In this document: positions 34,745 through 43,136 of the stretch, one piece after another
How positions within the stretch are numbered: position 1 is the stretch's first letter
Layout: each line of letters begins with the position of its first letter
Source of the DNA: Streptomyces sp. NBC_00358
GTDB lineage: Bacteria > Actinomycetota > Actinomycetes > Streptomycetales > Streptomycetaceae
Assembly (NCBI RefSeq): GCF_036099295.1
Contig: NZ_CP107976.1
Location: forward strand, 7,812,001 to 7,876,000
Length of the DNA: 64,000 bases
Direction: 5' to 3'
Translations under genes and position numbers: made by a program
The notes under the pieces: model-generated
What the model saw: the letters and a program-made list of their open reading frames with translations, nothing else
Databases searched by the model: none
Told to the model about the DNA's origin: nothing

Positions 34745-34849
34745 GCGTGCATCTTCGCAGGTCAAGAGCCATATGGGTGTCGTGGCAGGCCAAGGGGGAC
34801 GGTTCGCACTCCAGTTCCCAACAAAAAGTCTCGCCGTCATACCGGCGAA

Positions 34850-34877
34850 GCAACTTGCGTACGTGTACGCAAGTTGC
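34850..34877. promoter_or_regulatory. 28-bp palindrome, candidate operator
   Basis: Perfect 13-base arms GCAACTTGCGTAC and GTACGCAAGTTGC around a GT centre. It lies in the 417-bp divergent gap between the XRE gene (start 34698) and the sigma factor gene (start 35116). A further TATGCAAGT half-site lies near 34909-34917. The shared ACTTGC/GCAAGT core suggests one regulator binding several sites. Confidence 0.65.
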
Positions 34878-35115
34878 ATATGTTGCATGACTGTGAGTTA
34901 GTCGCACGTATGCAAGTCCCTTTGAGGGGACCCTATTTGCACCGCCTCGACATCAGCTCGACCAGGCTCCGGAGCTGCGAGGCATCTGCGGGGACGCCTC
35001 GAAACCCTTCGGACACGACGACCCGGTCATCCGGCACCCGAGGCCGGCCATGGCTGGAGCGCACCGTCGCAGCACCTGCCCACCGCAGTTCATCCACTCA
35101 TGAACGGAGTAGGCC

Positions 35116-35697
35116 TTGATCGTCGAGGCTAACGCCGCCACACCGCGGTTCGACACTAGAGAACCGGCCCTTATCGCCCGTGCGCTCGCGGGTGACCGGG
35201 ACGCGTTCGGGGAGCTCTACGCTCTGCACCACCCCGCGGTGCTGGCCTACGTGCAGCGCCGCGTACGCAATCGGCAGGTCGCCGAGGACATCACCGGCGA
35301 GACCTTTCTCAACGCCTGGATGAAACGCGGCACTTTCACCTATCGCGGCATCGGCTTCGTCGGGTGGCTGATCACCATCGCCCGTAACAAGGTCATCGAC
35401 CATTGCAAGAGCGCCCAGCGCCGCGAGTTCGTCGTCGAGGACATGCTCGGCTTCGACGAGGACCTCACGGTGAGCACCGAGGACACCGTACTCATCAGCC
35501 TGGACGAGGAGTTGCTGCGCCGCGCCCTGGAACAACTGAGGCCACCCCAACGCGAAGTCCTCACGCGCCGCTTCCTGATGGAGTTCTCGGTACTGGAGAC
35601 GGCGCGCCAGATGGAGCGGTCCGAAGGGGCCGTGAAGACGCTTCAGTTCAGGGCGCTGGCCAAGCTGCGTAGCGAGTACCTGGGGGTGGCGGCATGA
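35116..35697 (+). CDS. ECF-type sigma-70 family sigma factor
   Basis: A 193-residue sigma factor. Region 2 is RDAFGELYALHHPAVLAYVQRRV...QVAEDITGETFLNAW, with FVGWLITIARNKVIDHCKS. Region 4 is LRRALEQLRPPQREVLTRRFLMEFSVLETARQMERSEGAVKTLQFRALAKLRSEY. TTG 35116 is used; GGAG lies a few bases upstream and the product starts MIVEANAATPRFD. The stop overlaps the start of the next gene (ATGA), so that protein is made in step with the sigma factor and could be its regulator, although it does not look like a known anti-sigma factor. Confidence 0.9.
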   Translation: MIVEANAATPRFDTREPALIARALAGDRDAFGELYALHHPAVLAYVQRRVRNRQVAEDITGETFLNAWMKRGTFTYRGIGFVGWLITIARNKVIDHCKSAQRREFVVEDMLGFDEDLTVSTEDTVLISLDEELLRRALEQLRPPQREVLTRRFLMEFSVLETARQMERSEGAVKTLQFRALAKLRSEYLGVAA

Positions 35698-36920
35698 CGA
35701 CAGTGCCCGAGATCCGTACGGCCGTCGAAGCGCACCTCGCCGAGCAACTCGGCACATTTGCCAGGGAGTTCGTCGCCGAACTGGAGGCCCAGGGCCGACT
35801 GGTGGAAGTGGGCGGGGCCGGCGTTCTCGAACGGCTGCGGACGCAGGTCGAGACCTGGCAGAACTGCCCCGAGGCGTATCACGCGGCCGTCGACACCATC
35901 GTCGAGGACTGCGGCTACCCGAGCGAGGTCGCGATGAGGATCGCCACCGCGCTGAACCGCAAGGGGCTGATCCCGGGCGGCGACGACTCAGACCCCCGGC
36001 ACGATGGTGCTCCCGAGTCCGCTCCGGACAGGGCGGAGCCGGCCTCCCGCCGCGTCGTTCCCGAGCCCCGGCACGACTACGGTCCCGCGTCCGTGCCCGA
36101 CCTCACGGACCCGGTGTTCGGCGGTGAGGTCCTCGAGCCCCGCCACGATCACGGGCCCGCGCCCGTGCCCCGCCCAGAGAAGCCGGCCGGCGGCGACACC
36201 GAGCCGCAGCACGAGCGTGCCTCCGCGTCCTCGCCGCTCGTACCGGCCGCGCGCGGTGCGATCGTGCTGCACCTCGCCGACCGCGGCGCCGGACGGGTGA
36301 TGGCGGAGCACGGGGCGGCGCCGGTACCCAAACGCGTCGACGGCCAGGTCCCGCGGGTCCGCCCGGCCGCCGCACGGAGCCGCAAGGTCGGCTGGGGCAG
36401 CGCCTCCGCCCGCGCGGTCTCGGTGGCCGCGGGCCTGCAGTCCGACCACCTCGCGCGGCTGGAGGCCATGCAGATCAGGGCGGACGGCGAGCGGGTCACG
36501 GTGGCCATCAAGGCCACGTCCCTGGCCGACTGGGAGTACTGGCTCGACGCGATCGGGGCCCCGCGCAACGTTCGGACCAGGACGGCCGGGCACGCCCAGG
36601 TGGCCGCCGGAACCCTGGACGGAGTCGCCGTCCACCTCACCGCGCACGGCGTTCCCGAACTCCTCCAGGAGGCGAGCGACGCAGCCGTCGACCCCTTCTA
36701 CCTCTGGGGGCGGATCTACGACCTCGGTCTGGGGCAGACCGACCGGACCGACCGCATCTGGCTGTCCCTCGGTCGGCGGCAGGACGAGCGCGGGATGCCC
36801 CTGCTGATCCTGCGCGGCACGGACGGTCCCCCTTATCCGCTGGCCTCGATCGTCATGGCGCACGGCCCGCTGACCGCGACCCCCCTCCCCTCCGGCCCGG
36901 CGACCGGGGACAGCGCGTGA
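35694..36920 (+). CDS. Unknown protein translationally coupled to the sigma factor
   Basis: A 408-residue protein I do not recognise. N-terminal helical part (residues 1-95: FAREFVAELEAQGRLVEVGG, VLERLRTQVETWQNCPEAYH). A Pro/His/Asp-rich linker follows with an EPRHDxGPAxVP motif repeated about three times (PEPRHDYGPASVP, LEPRHDHGPAPVP). A C-terminal domain from about 265 shows LARLEAMQIRADGERVTVAI and ADWEYWLDAIGAP. No membrane helix or zinc-binding anti-sigma motif. The ATG lies inside the sigma gene's stop (ATGA). A role in controlling the sigma factor or acting with it is inferred from coupling only. Confidence 0.6.
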   Translation: MTTVPEIRTAVEAHLAEQLGTFAREFVAELEAQGRLVEVGGAGVLERLRTQVETWQNCPEAYHAAVDTIVEDCGYPSEVAMRIATALNRKGLIPGGDDSDPRHDGAPESAPDRAEPASRRVVPEPRHDYGPASVPDLTDPVFGGEVLEPRHDHGPAPVPRPEKPAGGDTEPQHERASASSPLVPAARGAIVLHLADRGAGRVMAEHGAAPVPKRVDGQVPRVRPAAARSRKVGWGSASARAVSVAAGLQSDHLARLEAMQIRADGERVTVAIKATSLADWEYWLDAIGAPRNVRTRTAGHAQVAAGTLDGVAVHLTAHGVPELLQEASDAAVDPFYLWGRIYDLGLGQTDRTDRIWLSLGRRQDERGMPLLILRGTDGPPYPLASIVMAHGPLTATPLPSGPATGDSA

Positions 36921-37690
36921 CCGTCACCGGCGTCCGCCGCATCAACTGGCTGTTTCTCACCCGTGGGGACCCTCACCTCTGCACGAGGCCGACCTAGGCT
37001 CCGCGTCCACGAACCTTCCCGGGCCCTGTACTGCACCTGGCGCAGAACATCCCTGATGAGGAGTAGGCGCGGTCGTCCGGAGTGGCTGGTTTCCCACCCT
37101 CCTGACAGCTCCCCACAGCGGTGCCGATGGGGCACATCGGCCCTGATCCGTCCACCGATGGCGTGTCGGTGCCAAAAGGTACGCACCCGTCTTTGCCCCG
37201 GCCACGCCCGCTGGCCGGTGCCGGGAAGTTCCCCGGGCGGTGCTCAGGGGCGTACTTCTCAGGCCAACGCATGAGTGCTTTGATGTTGATTCCAGCGGGG
37301 TTTCCCCGCTGGCCTGTTACTTGCCATCCCCTCCAGGGTGGCGAGACGGCTCCTCTCCATGCTCCGCAAAGCTGGAGGGGCCGTCGGCTGGGCCCGGCGC
37401 GTACGCCGGGCCCGGCCGTAGTTCCGGGGCTCGTGGGTGAGCGCATCATCGGCACTCCCGCGCTGTCGAGCGCCCCCTGTGCGCCCTGTGACGGTCCAGG
37501 GGCGAACAGGTAGCGTCCTCTTCATGCGGAGCATGGGCCGCCGTGCCACTCGAGAGAGGGGCACGGCGGAAGCCGTCCCCTCGACGCTCCGCCGAGCCAC
37601 CGCGGCTCGGCGCTCGTGGCCGACCCGCGCGGCCGCCACCGAGCATGGGGCCGGCCCGTGGCCTCGGAGTCGCCTCTGTGGATCGCGGCC
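36921..37690. other. 770-bp region without a recognised gene
   Basis: No open frame here has convincing codon use or a known domain. The clearest structure is a hairpin, CCAGCGGGG (37292-37300) and CCCCGCTGG (37304-37312), with a TTT loop. The sequence has mixed composition with several AT-richer patches (for example around 37271-37290), unlike the flanking genes, and may be decayed coding DNA. No tRNA cloverleaf or attachment-site repeat was found by eye. Confidence 0.5.
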
Positions 37691-38488
37691 TCAGCGGCCG
37701 TGGCCGCCCGTGACGGGACCCTCGTAGGGAAGCAGTTCGGGCCGTTTCGCCGGAAGTCCGTCGCCGGACGAGCGCCCCGTCAGCCGTCGTCCGATCCACG
37801 GCAGCAGATGCTGCTGGGCGAAGCGGGCGTCGGCGGTGCGGCGGGCGAGCCAGCCGGGCGGCGGGGTGGGCGTCATCGGGGTGCGCCACTCCGGGTCCTC
37901 GGCCTCGTACCCCAGCGTCTGCCACACGGCCTCCGCCACCCGGCGGTGCCCTTCGGCGGACAGGTGCAGCCGGTCCACGTCCCACACCCGCGGGTCGGCG
38001 AGCGAGGGCGCCCCGTAGAGGTCGACCACCAGCGTGTCGTGCCGCTTCGCGAGATCGTCGACGATGGTGAAGAGCTCCTCCATGCGGGGCCGGAAGCGTT
38101 CGAGCACCGGACCGCTGCGGCCGGGGCTGCGCATCAGGACGAGCCGATCGCAGGCGGGGGCGAGCCGTTCCACGGCCTCCTCCAGGAGACCGCGGACCCG
38201 CCCCATGTCGACCTTGGGTCGCAGGGTGTCGTTGAGACCGCCCACCAACGTGATCACGTCGGGCCGCATGGCGACGGCCACGTCCACCTGCTCGGCGACG
38301 ATCTGCCCGATCAGCTTGCCGCGCACGGCGAGGTTGGCGTAGCGGAAACCGGGGGTCCGGGCCGCCATCCGGCCCGCGAGGAGGTCGGCCCATCCTCGGT
38401 ACGAACCGTCGGGCAGCAGGTCCGACATGCCCTCGGTGAAGGAGTCGCCGATCGCGACGAGGCTGGTGTAGGTGGCATTCATCTGCAT
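37691..38488 (-). CDS. SGNH/GDSL family hydrolase
   Basis: A 265-residue SGNH hydrolase. Block I is VAIGDSFTEGMSD with the nucleophilic serine near residue 16, block III is LVGGLNDTL, and block V is WDVDRLHLSAEGHRRVAEAVW with the Asp-His pair. No signal peptide is visible, so it is probably cytoplasmic. Likely an esterase or lipase on an acylated small molecule or glycan; the family is too broad to say more. ATG 38488 (MQMNATYTS) is used, with 38482 as the close alternative. Confidence 0.93.
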   Translation of the reverse strand: MQMNATYTSLVAIGDSFTEGMSDLLPDGSYRGWADLLAGRMAARTPGFRYANLAVRGKLIGQIVAEQVDVAVAMRPDVITLVGGLNDTLRPKVDMGRVRGLLEEAVERLAPACDRLVLMRSPGRSGPVLERFRPRMEELFTIVDDLAKRHDTLVVDLYGAPSLADPRVWDVDRLHLSAEGHRRVAEAVWQTLGYEAEDPEWRTPMTPTPPPGWLARRTADARFAQQHLLPWIGRRLTGRSSGDGLPAKRPELLPYEGPVTGGHGR

Positions 38489-38710
38489 GGCGGAAGAGAT
38501 GGTAACCCGAACACATACTCATCGGTCGGTCGGACCGCTCCCTCCGCCGCCCGAGCGGAGCGATGTGCCCGCGCCGAGGCGCGCCGATGCCCTCGCGCCC
38601 ACCCGCCCGACCGGTCGCCAGGGCGATGCCCGTCCGGCCTGGACGCCGGCCGGCCCGGCTGCGAGCCCGGGGTCAGTCCCGGACCCGACCGGCCCAGCGG
38701 GGACCGCGGG
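38489..38710. other. GC-rich gap upstream of the SGNH gene
   Basis: 222 bp that should contain the promoter of the SGNH hydrolase gene near 38500-38540, where the sequence is briefly AT-richer (AACACATACTCATCGG). Nothing else was recognised before the minisatellite begins. Confidence 0.4.
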
Positions 38711-38970
38711 CCGGGACCCTGGCGGGCGGGCCGGGACCCTGGCGGGCGGGCCGGGACCCTGGCGGGCGGGCCGGGACCCTGGCGGGCGGGCCGGGACCCT
38801 GGCGGGCGGGCCGGGACCCTGGCGGGCGGGCCGGGACCCTGGCGGGCGGGCCGGGACCCTGGCGGGCGGGCCGGGACCCTGGCGGGCGGGCCGGGACCCT
38901 GGCGGGCGGGCCGGGACCCTGGCGGGCGGGCCGGGACCCTGGCGGGCGGGCCGGGACCCTGGCGGGCGGG
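38711..38970 (+). repeat. Minisatellite: 13 identical 20-bp units
   Basis: Thirteen perfect copies of CCGGGACCCTGGCGGGCGGG, followed directly by a diverged repeat. It fills the gap between the SGNH hydrolase start (38488) and the stop of the CNNM-type gene (39072). The 20-bp unit is not a multiple of three, so frames through it shift with every copy; open frames there result from the lack of AT-rich stops and are not genes. Confidence 0.97.
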
Positions 38971-39060
38971 CCGGGACCCCGGCGGACCGGCCGGACCCGA
39001 GTGGCGCGGCCGGGACCCCGGCGGACCGGCCGGACCCGAGTGGCGCGGCCGGGACCCCGG
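38971..39060 (+). repeat. 39-bp repeat, two full copies plus a partial
   Basis: Copies at 38971-39009 and 39010-39048, with a 12-base start of a third at 39049-39060. Each unit begins with the same CCGGGACCC motif as the 20-bp repeat, so the two arrays share an origin. It ends 11 bases before the stop codon of the CNNM-type gene. Confidence 0.92.
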
Positions 39061-39071
39061 ATCACGGCTTC

Positions 39072-40085
39072 CTACGCCGGCTGTCCGAACAGTTCTCTCA
39101 GGACGTCTTCCATGGTCACCAGGCCCGTCAGCCGGCCGTCGCTGCCCATGACGCCCGCGAGATGCGTACGGCTGCGGCGCATCGCCGTCAGGACGTCGTC
39201 CAGGGGAGTGCTCTCCCGGACGCGGGCGATCGGGCGCATGTCCTCCACCCGGAACGGGACCCCGCGCGGGGTCGCGTCCAGCGCGTCCTTGACGTGCAGA
39301 TAGCCGACGATGCGGCGGCCCTCGTCGACGACCGGGAAGCGGGAGTAGCCCGACTCGGCCGACAACCGCTCCAGTTCCTCCGGGGTGACGCCCACCCGCG
39401 CGTAGACGACGCGTTCCACCGGGAGCACCACGTCCTGGACGGGGCGGCGGCCCAGTTCCAGTGCGTCGTGCAGCCGCTCCTGGGCGCGGTGGTCGATGAG
39501 CCCGGCGGCGCTGGAGTCCTGGACGAGGCGGGCCAGCTCGTCGTCGGAGAAGGTCGCGGAGACCTCGTCCTTGGTCTCGACCCGCAGCAGCTTCAGCAGC
39601 CCGTTGGCGAAGGCGTTGACCGTGAAGATCACCGGGCGCAGTGCGCGGGAGAGCGCGACCAGCGGAGGTCCGAGCGTCAGCGCCGTCCGTACCGGCTCGG
39701 CGAGCGCGACGTTCTTCGGCACCATCTCGCCGAGCAGCATGTGCAGATACGTGGCCAGGGTGAGCGCGATGACGAAGGACACCGCGTGGCCGGCGCCGGA
39801 GGGGACGCCCAGAGCGTGGAACAGGGGCTCCAGCAGATGCGCGATCGCGGGTTCGGCGACGATGCCCAGCACCAGGGTGCACAGCGTGATGCCGAGCTGC
39901 GCGGTCGCGAGCAGCGCCGAGAGGTGTTCGAGGCCCCAGAGCACGCTCCGCGCCCGCCGGTCGCCCCGCTCGGCGTGCGGCTCGATCTGGCTGCGGCGGA
40001 CCGAGATCAGCCCGAACTCGGCGCCCACGAAGAAGCCGTTCACGACGAGCGTCGCGAGCCCGATCAGCAGTTGTACGGCGGTCAT
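39072..40085 (-). CDS. CNNM/CorC-type membrane protein with CBS domains
   Basis: A 337-residue member of the hemolysin/CNNM family. An N-terminal CNNM membrane domain has three to four segments (LLIGLATLVVNGFFVGAEFG, LLATAQLGITLCTLVLGI, VSFVIALTLATYLHMLLGEM). A CBS pair follows (VVLPVERVVYARVGVTPEEL, VVDEGRRIVGYLHVKDAL; later DDVLTAMRRSRTHLAGVM). Unlike its partner it lacks the C-terminal CorC/HlyC domain. ATG 40085 overlaps the upstream gene's stop (ATGA). Family members are linked to magnesium or cobalt efflux and to metal homeostasis. Confidence 0.9.
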   Translation of the reverse strand: MTAVQLLIGLATLVVNGFFVGAEFGLISVRRSQIEPHAERGDRRARSVLWGLEHLSALLATAQLGITLCTLVLGIVAEPAIAHLLEPLFHALGVPSGAGHAVSFVIALTLATYLHMLLGEMVPKNVALAEPVRTALTLGPPLVALSRALRPVIFTVNAFANGLLKLLRVETKDEVSATFSDDELARLVQDSSAAGLIDHRAQERLHDALELGRRPVQDVVLPVERVVYARVGVTPEELERLSAESGYSRFPVVDEGRRIVGYLHVKDALDATPRGVPFRVEDMRPIARVRESTPLDDVLTAMRRSRTHLAGVMGSDGRLTGLVTMEDVLRELFGQPA

Positions 40086-41407
40086 CGCGCGCCCTCCTCG
40101 GCGTCGTCCGGTGCGTGCAGCAGCACGCGGGCGGCCCGCCGCCCCGAGGCGTCCACCACGTCGAGCCGCCACCCGGCGGCCTCGACCCGGTCTCCCTCGG
40201 CGGGGATGCGGCCGAGCTCGGCCGCGATGAACCCGGCCAGCGTCTCGTACGGTCCGTGGGGCACCCGCAGACCGACCCGGACGAGCTGGTCGGTCCGGGC
40301 GGACCCGTCGGCCGAGAACAGGGCCCGGCCCTCGTCGTCGGTGCCGACCTGGGCGAGGTCGGGCGTCTCGTGCGGGTCGTGCTCGTCGCGTACCTCGCCG
40401 ACGACCTCCTCGACGATGTCCTCCAGCGTCGCCACCCCCGCCGTACCGCCGTACTCGTCGATGACCACGGCCATGGTGCGACGGTCGGCCAGCCGGTCCA
40501 GCAGGCGGTCGACGGTCAGCGACTCCGGTACGAGCAGCGGCTCGCGCATGATCCGGGAGACGGGCGTCTGCGTCCGGCCCGCCGCGGGCACGGTCAGCAC
40601 GTCCTTGATGTGCGCGACGCCGACGACCTCGTCGAGCGTCTCCTGGTAGACGGGGAAACGGGACAGGCCGGTGGCCCGGGTCGCGTTCGCCACGTCCTCG
40701 CAGGTCGCCTGGACGTCCAGCGCTATGACCTGGACGCGAGGTGTCATCACGTTCTCCGCCGTCAGGTCGGCGAGGTTCAGGGTGCGCACGAACAGCTCGG
40801 CGGTGTCCGCCTCCAGCGCTCCCTCCTTCGCGGAGTGCCGGGCGAGCGCCACCAGCTCCTGGGGTCCGCGGGCGGAGGCCAGCTCCTCGGCGGGTTCGAG
40901 GCCGAAGCGGCGTACGACGTGGTTCGCCGTGTTGTTGAGATGGGCGATGAACGGGCGGAACGCGGCGCTGAACCAGCGTTGCGGGGTCGCCACCCGCTTG
41001 GCCACGGCCAGCGGTGCGGAGATCGCCCAGTTCTTGGGCACCAGCTCGCCGACGACCATCAGGAAGAGGGTCGACAGCGCCGTACCGATGATCAGGGCCA
41101 CCGAGTTCGACGCGGAGGGCGGGACGCCGATCGACTCCAGGGGACCCGCGATGAGCTTGGCGATCGAGGCCTCGGAGAGCATGCCGACGACCAGGTTCGT
41201 CACGGTGATGCCGAGCTGCGCGCCGGAGAGCTGGAAGGTGAGGTTGCGTACGGCCTTGAGGGCGCCGGAGGCACCCCGCTCGCCGCGCTCCACGGCTCGC
41301 TCCAGCTCGCTGCGTTCGACCGTGGTCAGCGAGAACTCGGCCGCCACGAAGCCGCCGCAGGCCAGCGACAGCAGAACCGCCACCAGCAGCAGGAACACTT
41401 CGGTCAT
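40082..41407 (-). CDS. CNNM/CorC-type membrane protein with CBS and CorC domains
   Basis: A 441-residue CNNM-family protein. Membrane domain: VFLLLVAVLLSLACGGFVAAEF, SGAQLGITVTNLVVGML, VALIIGTALSTLFLMVVGEL. CBS domains: NVMTPRVQVIALDVQATCED, FPVYQETLDEVVGVAHIKDV and VIDEYGGTAGVATLEDIVEEVVGEVRDE. A C-terminal CorC/HlyC domain ends in RVEAAGWRLDVVDASGRRA. It is translationally coupled to the shorter paralogue downstream, so the two likely form a hetero-oligomer in the cytoplasmic membrane, probably in divalent metal efflux. Confidence 0.93.
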   Translation of the reverse strand: MTEVFLLLVAVLLSLACGGFVAAEFSLTTVERSELERAVERGERGASGALKAVRNLTFQLSGAQLGITVTNLVVGMLSEASIAKLIAGPLESIGVPPSASNSVALIIGTALSTLFLMVVGELVPKNWAISAPLAVAKRVATPQRWFSAAFRPFIAHLNNTANHVVRRFGLEPAEELASARGPQELVALARHSAKEGALEADTAELFVRTLNLADLTAENVMTPRVQVIALDVQATCEDVANATRATGLSRFPVYQETLDEVVGVAHIKDVLTVPAAGRTQTPVSRIMREPLLVPESLTVDRLLDRLADRRTMAVVIDEYGGTAGVATLEDIVEEVVGEVRDEHDPHETPDLAQVGTDDEGRALFSADGSARTDQLVRVGLRVPHGPYETLAGFIAAELGRIPAEGDRVEAAGWRLDVVDASGRRAARVLLHAPDDAEEGAR

Positions 41408-41633
41408 CGGGTCACCTCCGTCCCATGATCGGCCAGGAGCGAGGGGATCGCGCGATGTCGGCGGCCACCGTGAGGATCACGGCTCCGGGTATGGGGAGGC
41501 TCGCCCATGGGCGGAGGCTCACACCTTTCGTCAGAGGAACGATGGTCCGACAAGGGTAAAGGAAAAGCAAAGGCGGCCTCCTCGGTGGCCGCGTCGGGCC
41601 GTCGGCGCCGCGGAGCTCCCCCCATCTGCGGGG

Positions 41634-42059
41634 CTAGTCGGCGAGCGGCTTCACCCAGCGCCGCCACTGTTCCTCGGGCGTGTACCCGGCGGCCCGCCAG
41701 ACATGGTGGGCGGTCTCGTTGCGTTCCAGGACCATGGCGTCCCCGCGCCGTCCCCCGAGCCGTACGAAACGTTCCTCCGCGGCGGCGAGCAGCGCCGAGC
41801 CGACACCGAGGCGTCGGCGTCCCGGGTGGACCGCCAGCCGGTAGAGATGACAGCGCCAGCCGTCGAAGCCGGCGATCACCGTGCCGACCAGCTCCCCGGC
41901 GCGCTCCGCCAGCAGCAGTGCCTCGGGATCACGGGCGACCAGCCGCTCCACGCCGCTCCGGTCGTCACTGATGCTGGTGCCCTCGGCGGCCACCTTCCAG
42001 AAGGCGAGAACGCTGTCGAGGTCCTCGGACCGCGCGGCCCGTATACGCAAGTCGGTCAT
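41634..42059 (-). CDS. GNAT family N-acetyltransferase
   Basis: A 141-residue GNAT. The acetyl-CoA loop is LYRLAVHPGRRRLGVGSALLAAAEERF, preceded by AERAGELVGTVIAGFDGWR and followed by AMVLERNETAHHVWRAAGY. The usual single-domain length suggests a small-molecule or protein N-terminal acetyltransferase. It stands alone, with 57 bp to the LLM oxidoreductase and 226 bp to the CNNM operon. Confidence 0.92.
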   Translation of the reverse strand: MTDLRIRAARSEDLDSVLAFWKVAAEGTSISDDRSGVERLVARDPEALLLAERAGELVGTVIAGFDGWRCHLYRLAVHPGRRRLGVGSALLAAAEERFVRLGGRRGDAMVLERNETAHHVWRAAGYTPEEQWRRWVKPLAD

Positions 42060-42116
42060 GGTCCGATCCCATCACGCGCGCAACGCACCGGAACGGTATT
42101 TCCGCCATGCGGACGG

Positions 42117-43034
42117 TCACCGCCCGCGCAGCGCGCGCACCACGGGAGCGAAGGTCTCCAGGTTCGGCTCCAGCACCGTCAGATACGAGAAGCCGTAGCG
42201 CTCCCGCTGGGTGCGCAGCTGCTCGACGATCTGCTCCACGGTGCCCACCAGGACGATGGGCAGTTCCAGCACCTGCCGCTCGGTCAGGCTCGGGATCCGG
42301 GGCAGCCAGGGCCGTACGGCGGCGTGGCGGTCGTCGGTGACGGCGACGATCTGGATCAGCAGATTGAGCTCGGCGGGTTCCTCGCGCGCGGCGGCCGCCT
42401 TGCGGTAGACGGCGACGCGTTCGTCGAGCTCGGTGGCCGTGACCGGTTCAAGAGAGCCGTTCGGACGGGTGCGCGCGCCCGTGAACGCGGTGATGTCGGC
42501 GTGTTCCGCGGCGATCCGGAGCATCCGGTCGCCGTTGGCCCCGATCAGCAACGGCACCCGAGGCGGCCCGCCGGTCGGCGGCGCGGGAGCCTCGCCGCCC
42601 GGCCGCGGCGAGGACCGCAGGAGTTCGTCCGAGCCGCTGAGGCGCTCCAACTCCTCGACCGTACGCAGGAGATGGTCGACACGCTCGCGCGGGCTGCCCC
42701 AGGGCAGGCCCGCCGCCTCGTGCTCCGCGGCTACGTATCCGGTGCCGAGTCCGAGTTCGAGACGGCCGCCCGTGAGCGCGTTCGTGGTGGCCACCTCACG
42801 GGCCAGCAGCGCCGGATTCCAGAAGCCCGCGTTGAGCACGAACGTGCCCAGCCGGGGCCGCTCGGTCGCCCCGGCGGCGGCGACCAGGGAGGGGAACGGG
42901 GCGGGCATGCCCAGATGGTCCGCCACGGTGATCACGTCGTAGCCGAGTTCCTCGGCGCGGCGGCACTTGGCATCCCACTCGGCGGCGGGCGCCGGGTCGA
43001 TCAGGCTGACACCGAAACGGAACGGGCGCGCCAT
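42117..43034 (-). CDS. LLM-class F420-dependent oxidoreductase
   Basis: A 305-residue luciferase-like monooxygenase fold protein. Recognisable blocks are FRFGVSLIDPAP, AEELGYDVITVADHLGMPAP, NALTGGRLELGLGTGY and VPLLIGANGDRMLRIAAEHAD. The short length and AxGATERPRLGTFVLNAGFW block fit the actinobacterial F420-dependent subgroup (TIGR03621-like) rather than FMN-dependent luciferases. Substrate unknown. ATG 43034 begins MARPFRFGVSL. Confidence 0.88.
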   Translation of the reverse strand: MARPFRFGVSLIDPAPAAEWDAKCRRAEELGYDVITVADHLGMPAPFPSLVAAAGATERPRLGTFVLNAGFWNPALLAREVATTNALTGGRLELGLGTGYVAAEHEAAGLPWGSPRERVDHLLRTVEELERLSGSDELLRSSPRPGGEAPAPPTGGPPRVPLLIGANGDRMLRIAAEHADITAFTGARTRPNGSLEPVTATELDERVAVYRKAAAAREEPAELNLLIQIVAVTDDRHAAVRPWLPRIPSLTERQVLELPIVLVGTVEQIVEQLRTQRERYGFSYLTVLEPNLETFAPVVRALRGR

Positions 43035-43059
43035 GAACCATCCCTTCCTCTGGGGGACT

Positions 43060-43075
43060 CGCCCCGGCCGGGGCG
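43060..43075. terminator. 16-bp perfect palindrome in a gap between minus-strand genes
   Basis: CGCCCCGGCCGGGGCG. It is followed by two imperfect copies of GGGGAGAGCCGG. Placed between the MacB-like permease stop and the LLM start; no T run, so terminator function is uncertain. Confidence 0.35.
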
Positions 43076-43136
43076 GACCGGGGAGAGCCGGACGGGCGGG
43101 AACCGGACCGGCGGGCGCCGGAACGGGGAGAGCCGG

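Larger units (their letters stand above)
34699..35115. other. Divergent intergenic region with repeated ACTTGC/GCAAGT sites
   Basis: 417 bp without a convincing gene. Its central part is noticeably AT-richer than the surroundings and contains the palindrome and half-sites described separately. The right part (34930-35100) looks like ordinary GC-rich sequence leading to the sigma factor start. Short open frames here overlap the repeats and carry no recognisable domain. Confidence 0.6.

Noticed and set aside
34581..34901. Plus-strand small frames in the XRE/sigma divergent gap
   Set aside because: They overlap the repeats and the XRE coding region and show no conserved domain or ribosome site.
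38711..39060. Possible CRISPR array
   Set aside because: The repeats are directly adjacent with no spacers, the unit is 20 bp, and no cas genes are present.
38472..40649. Plus-strand frame with many GPWRAGRDPGGRAGTLAG units
   Set aside because: It only reflects the 20-bp minisatellite read through; the unit is not a multiple of three and the rest is antisense to a CNNM gene.
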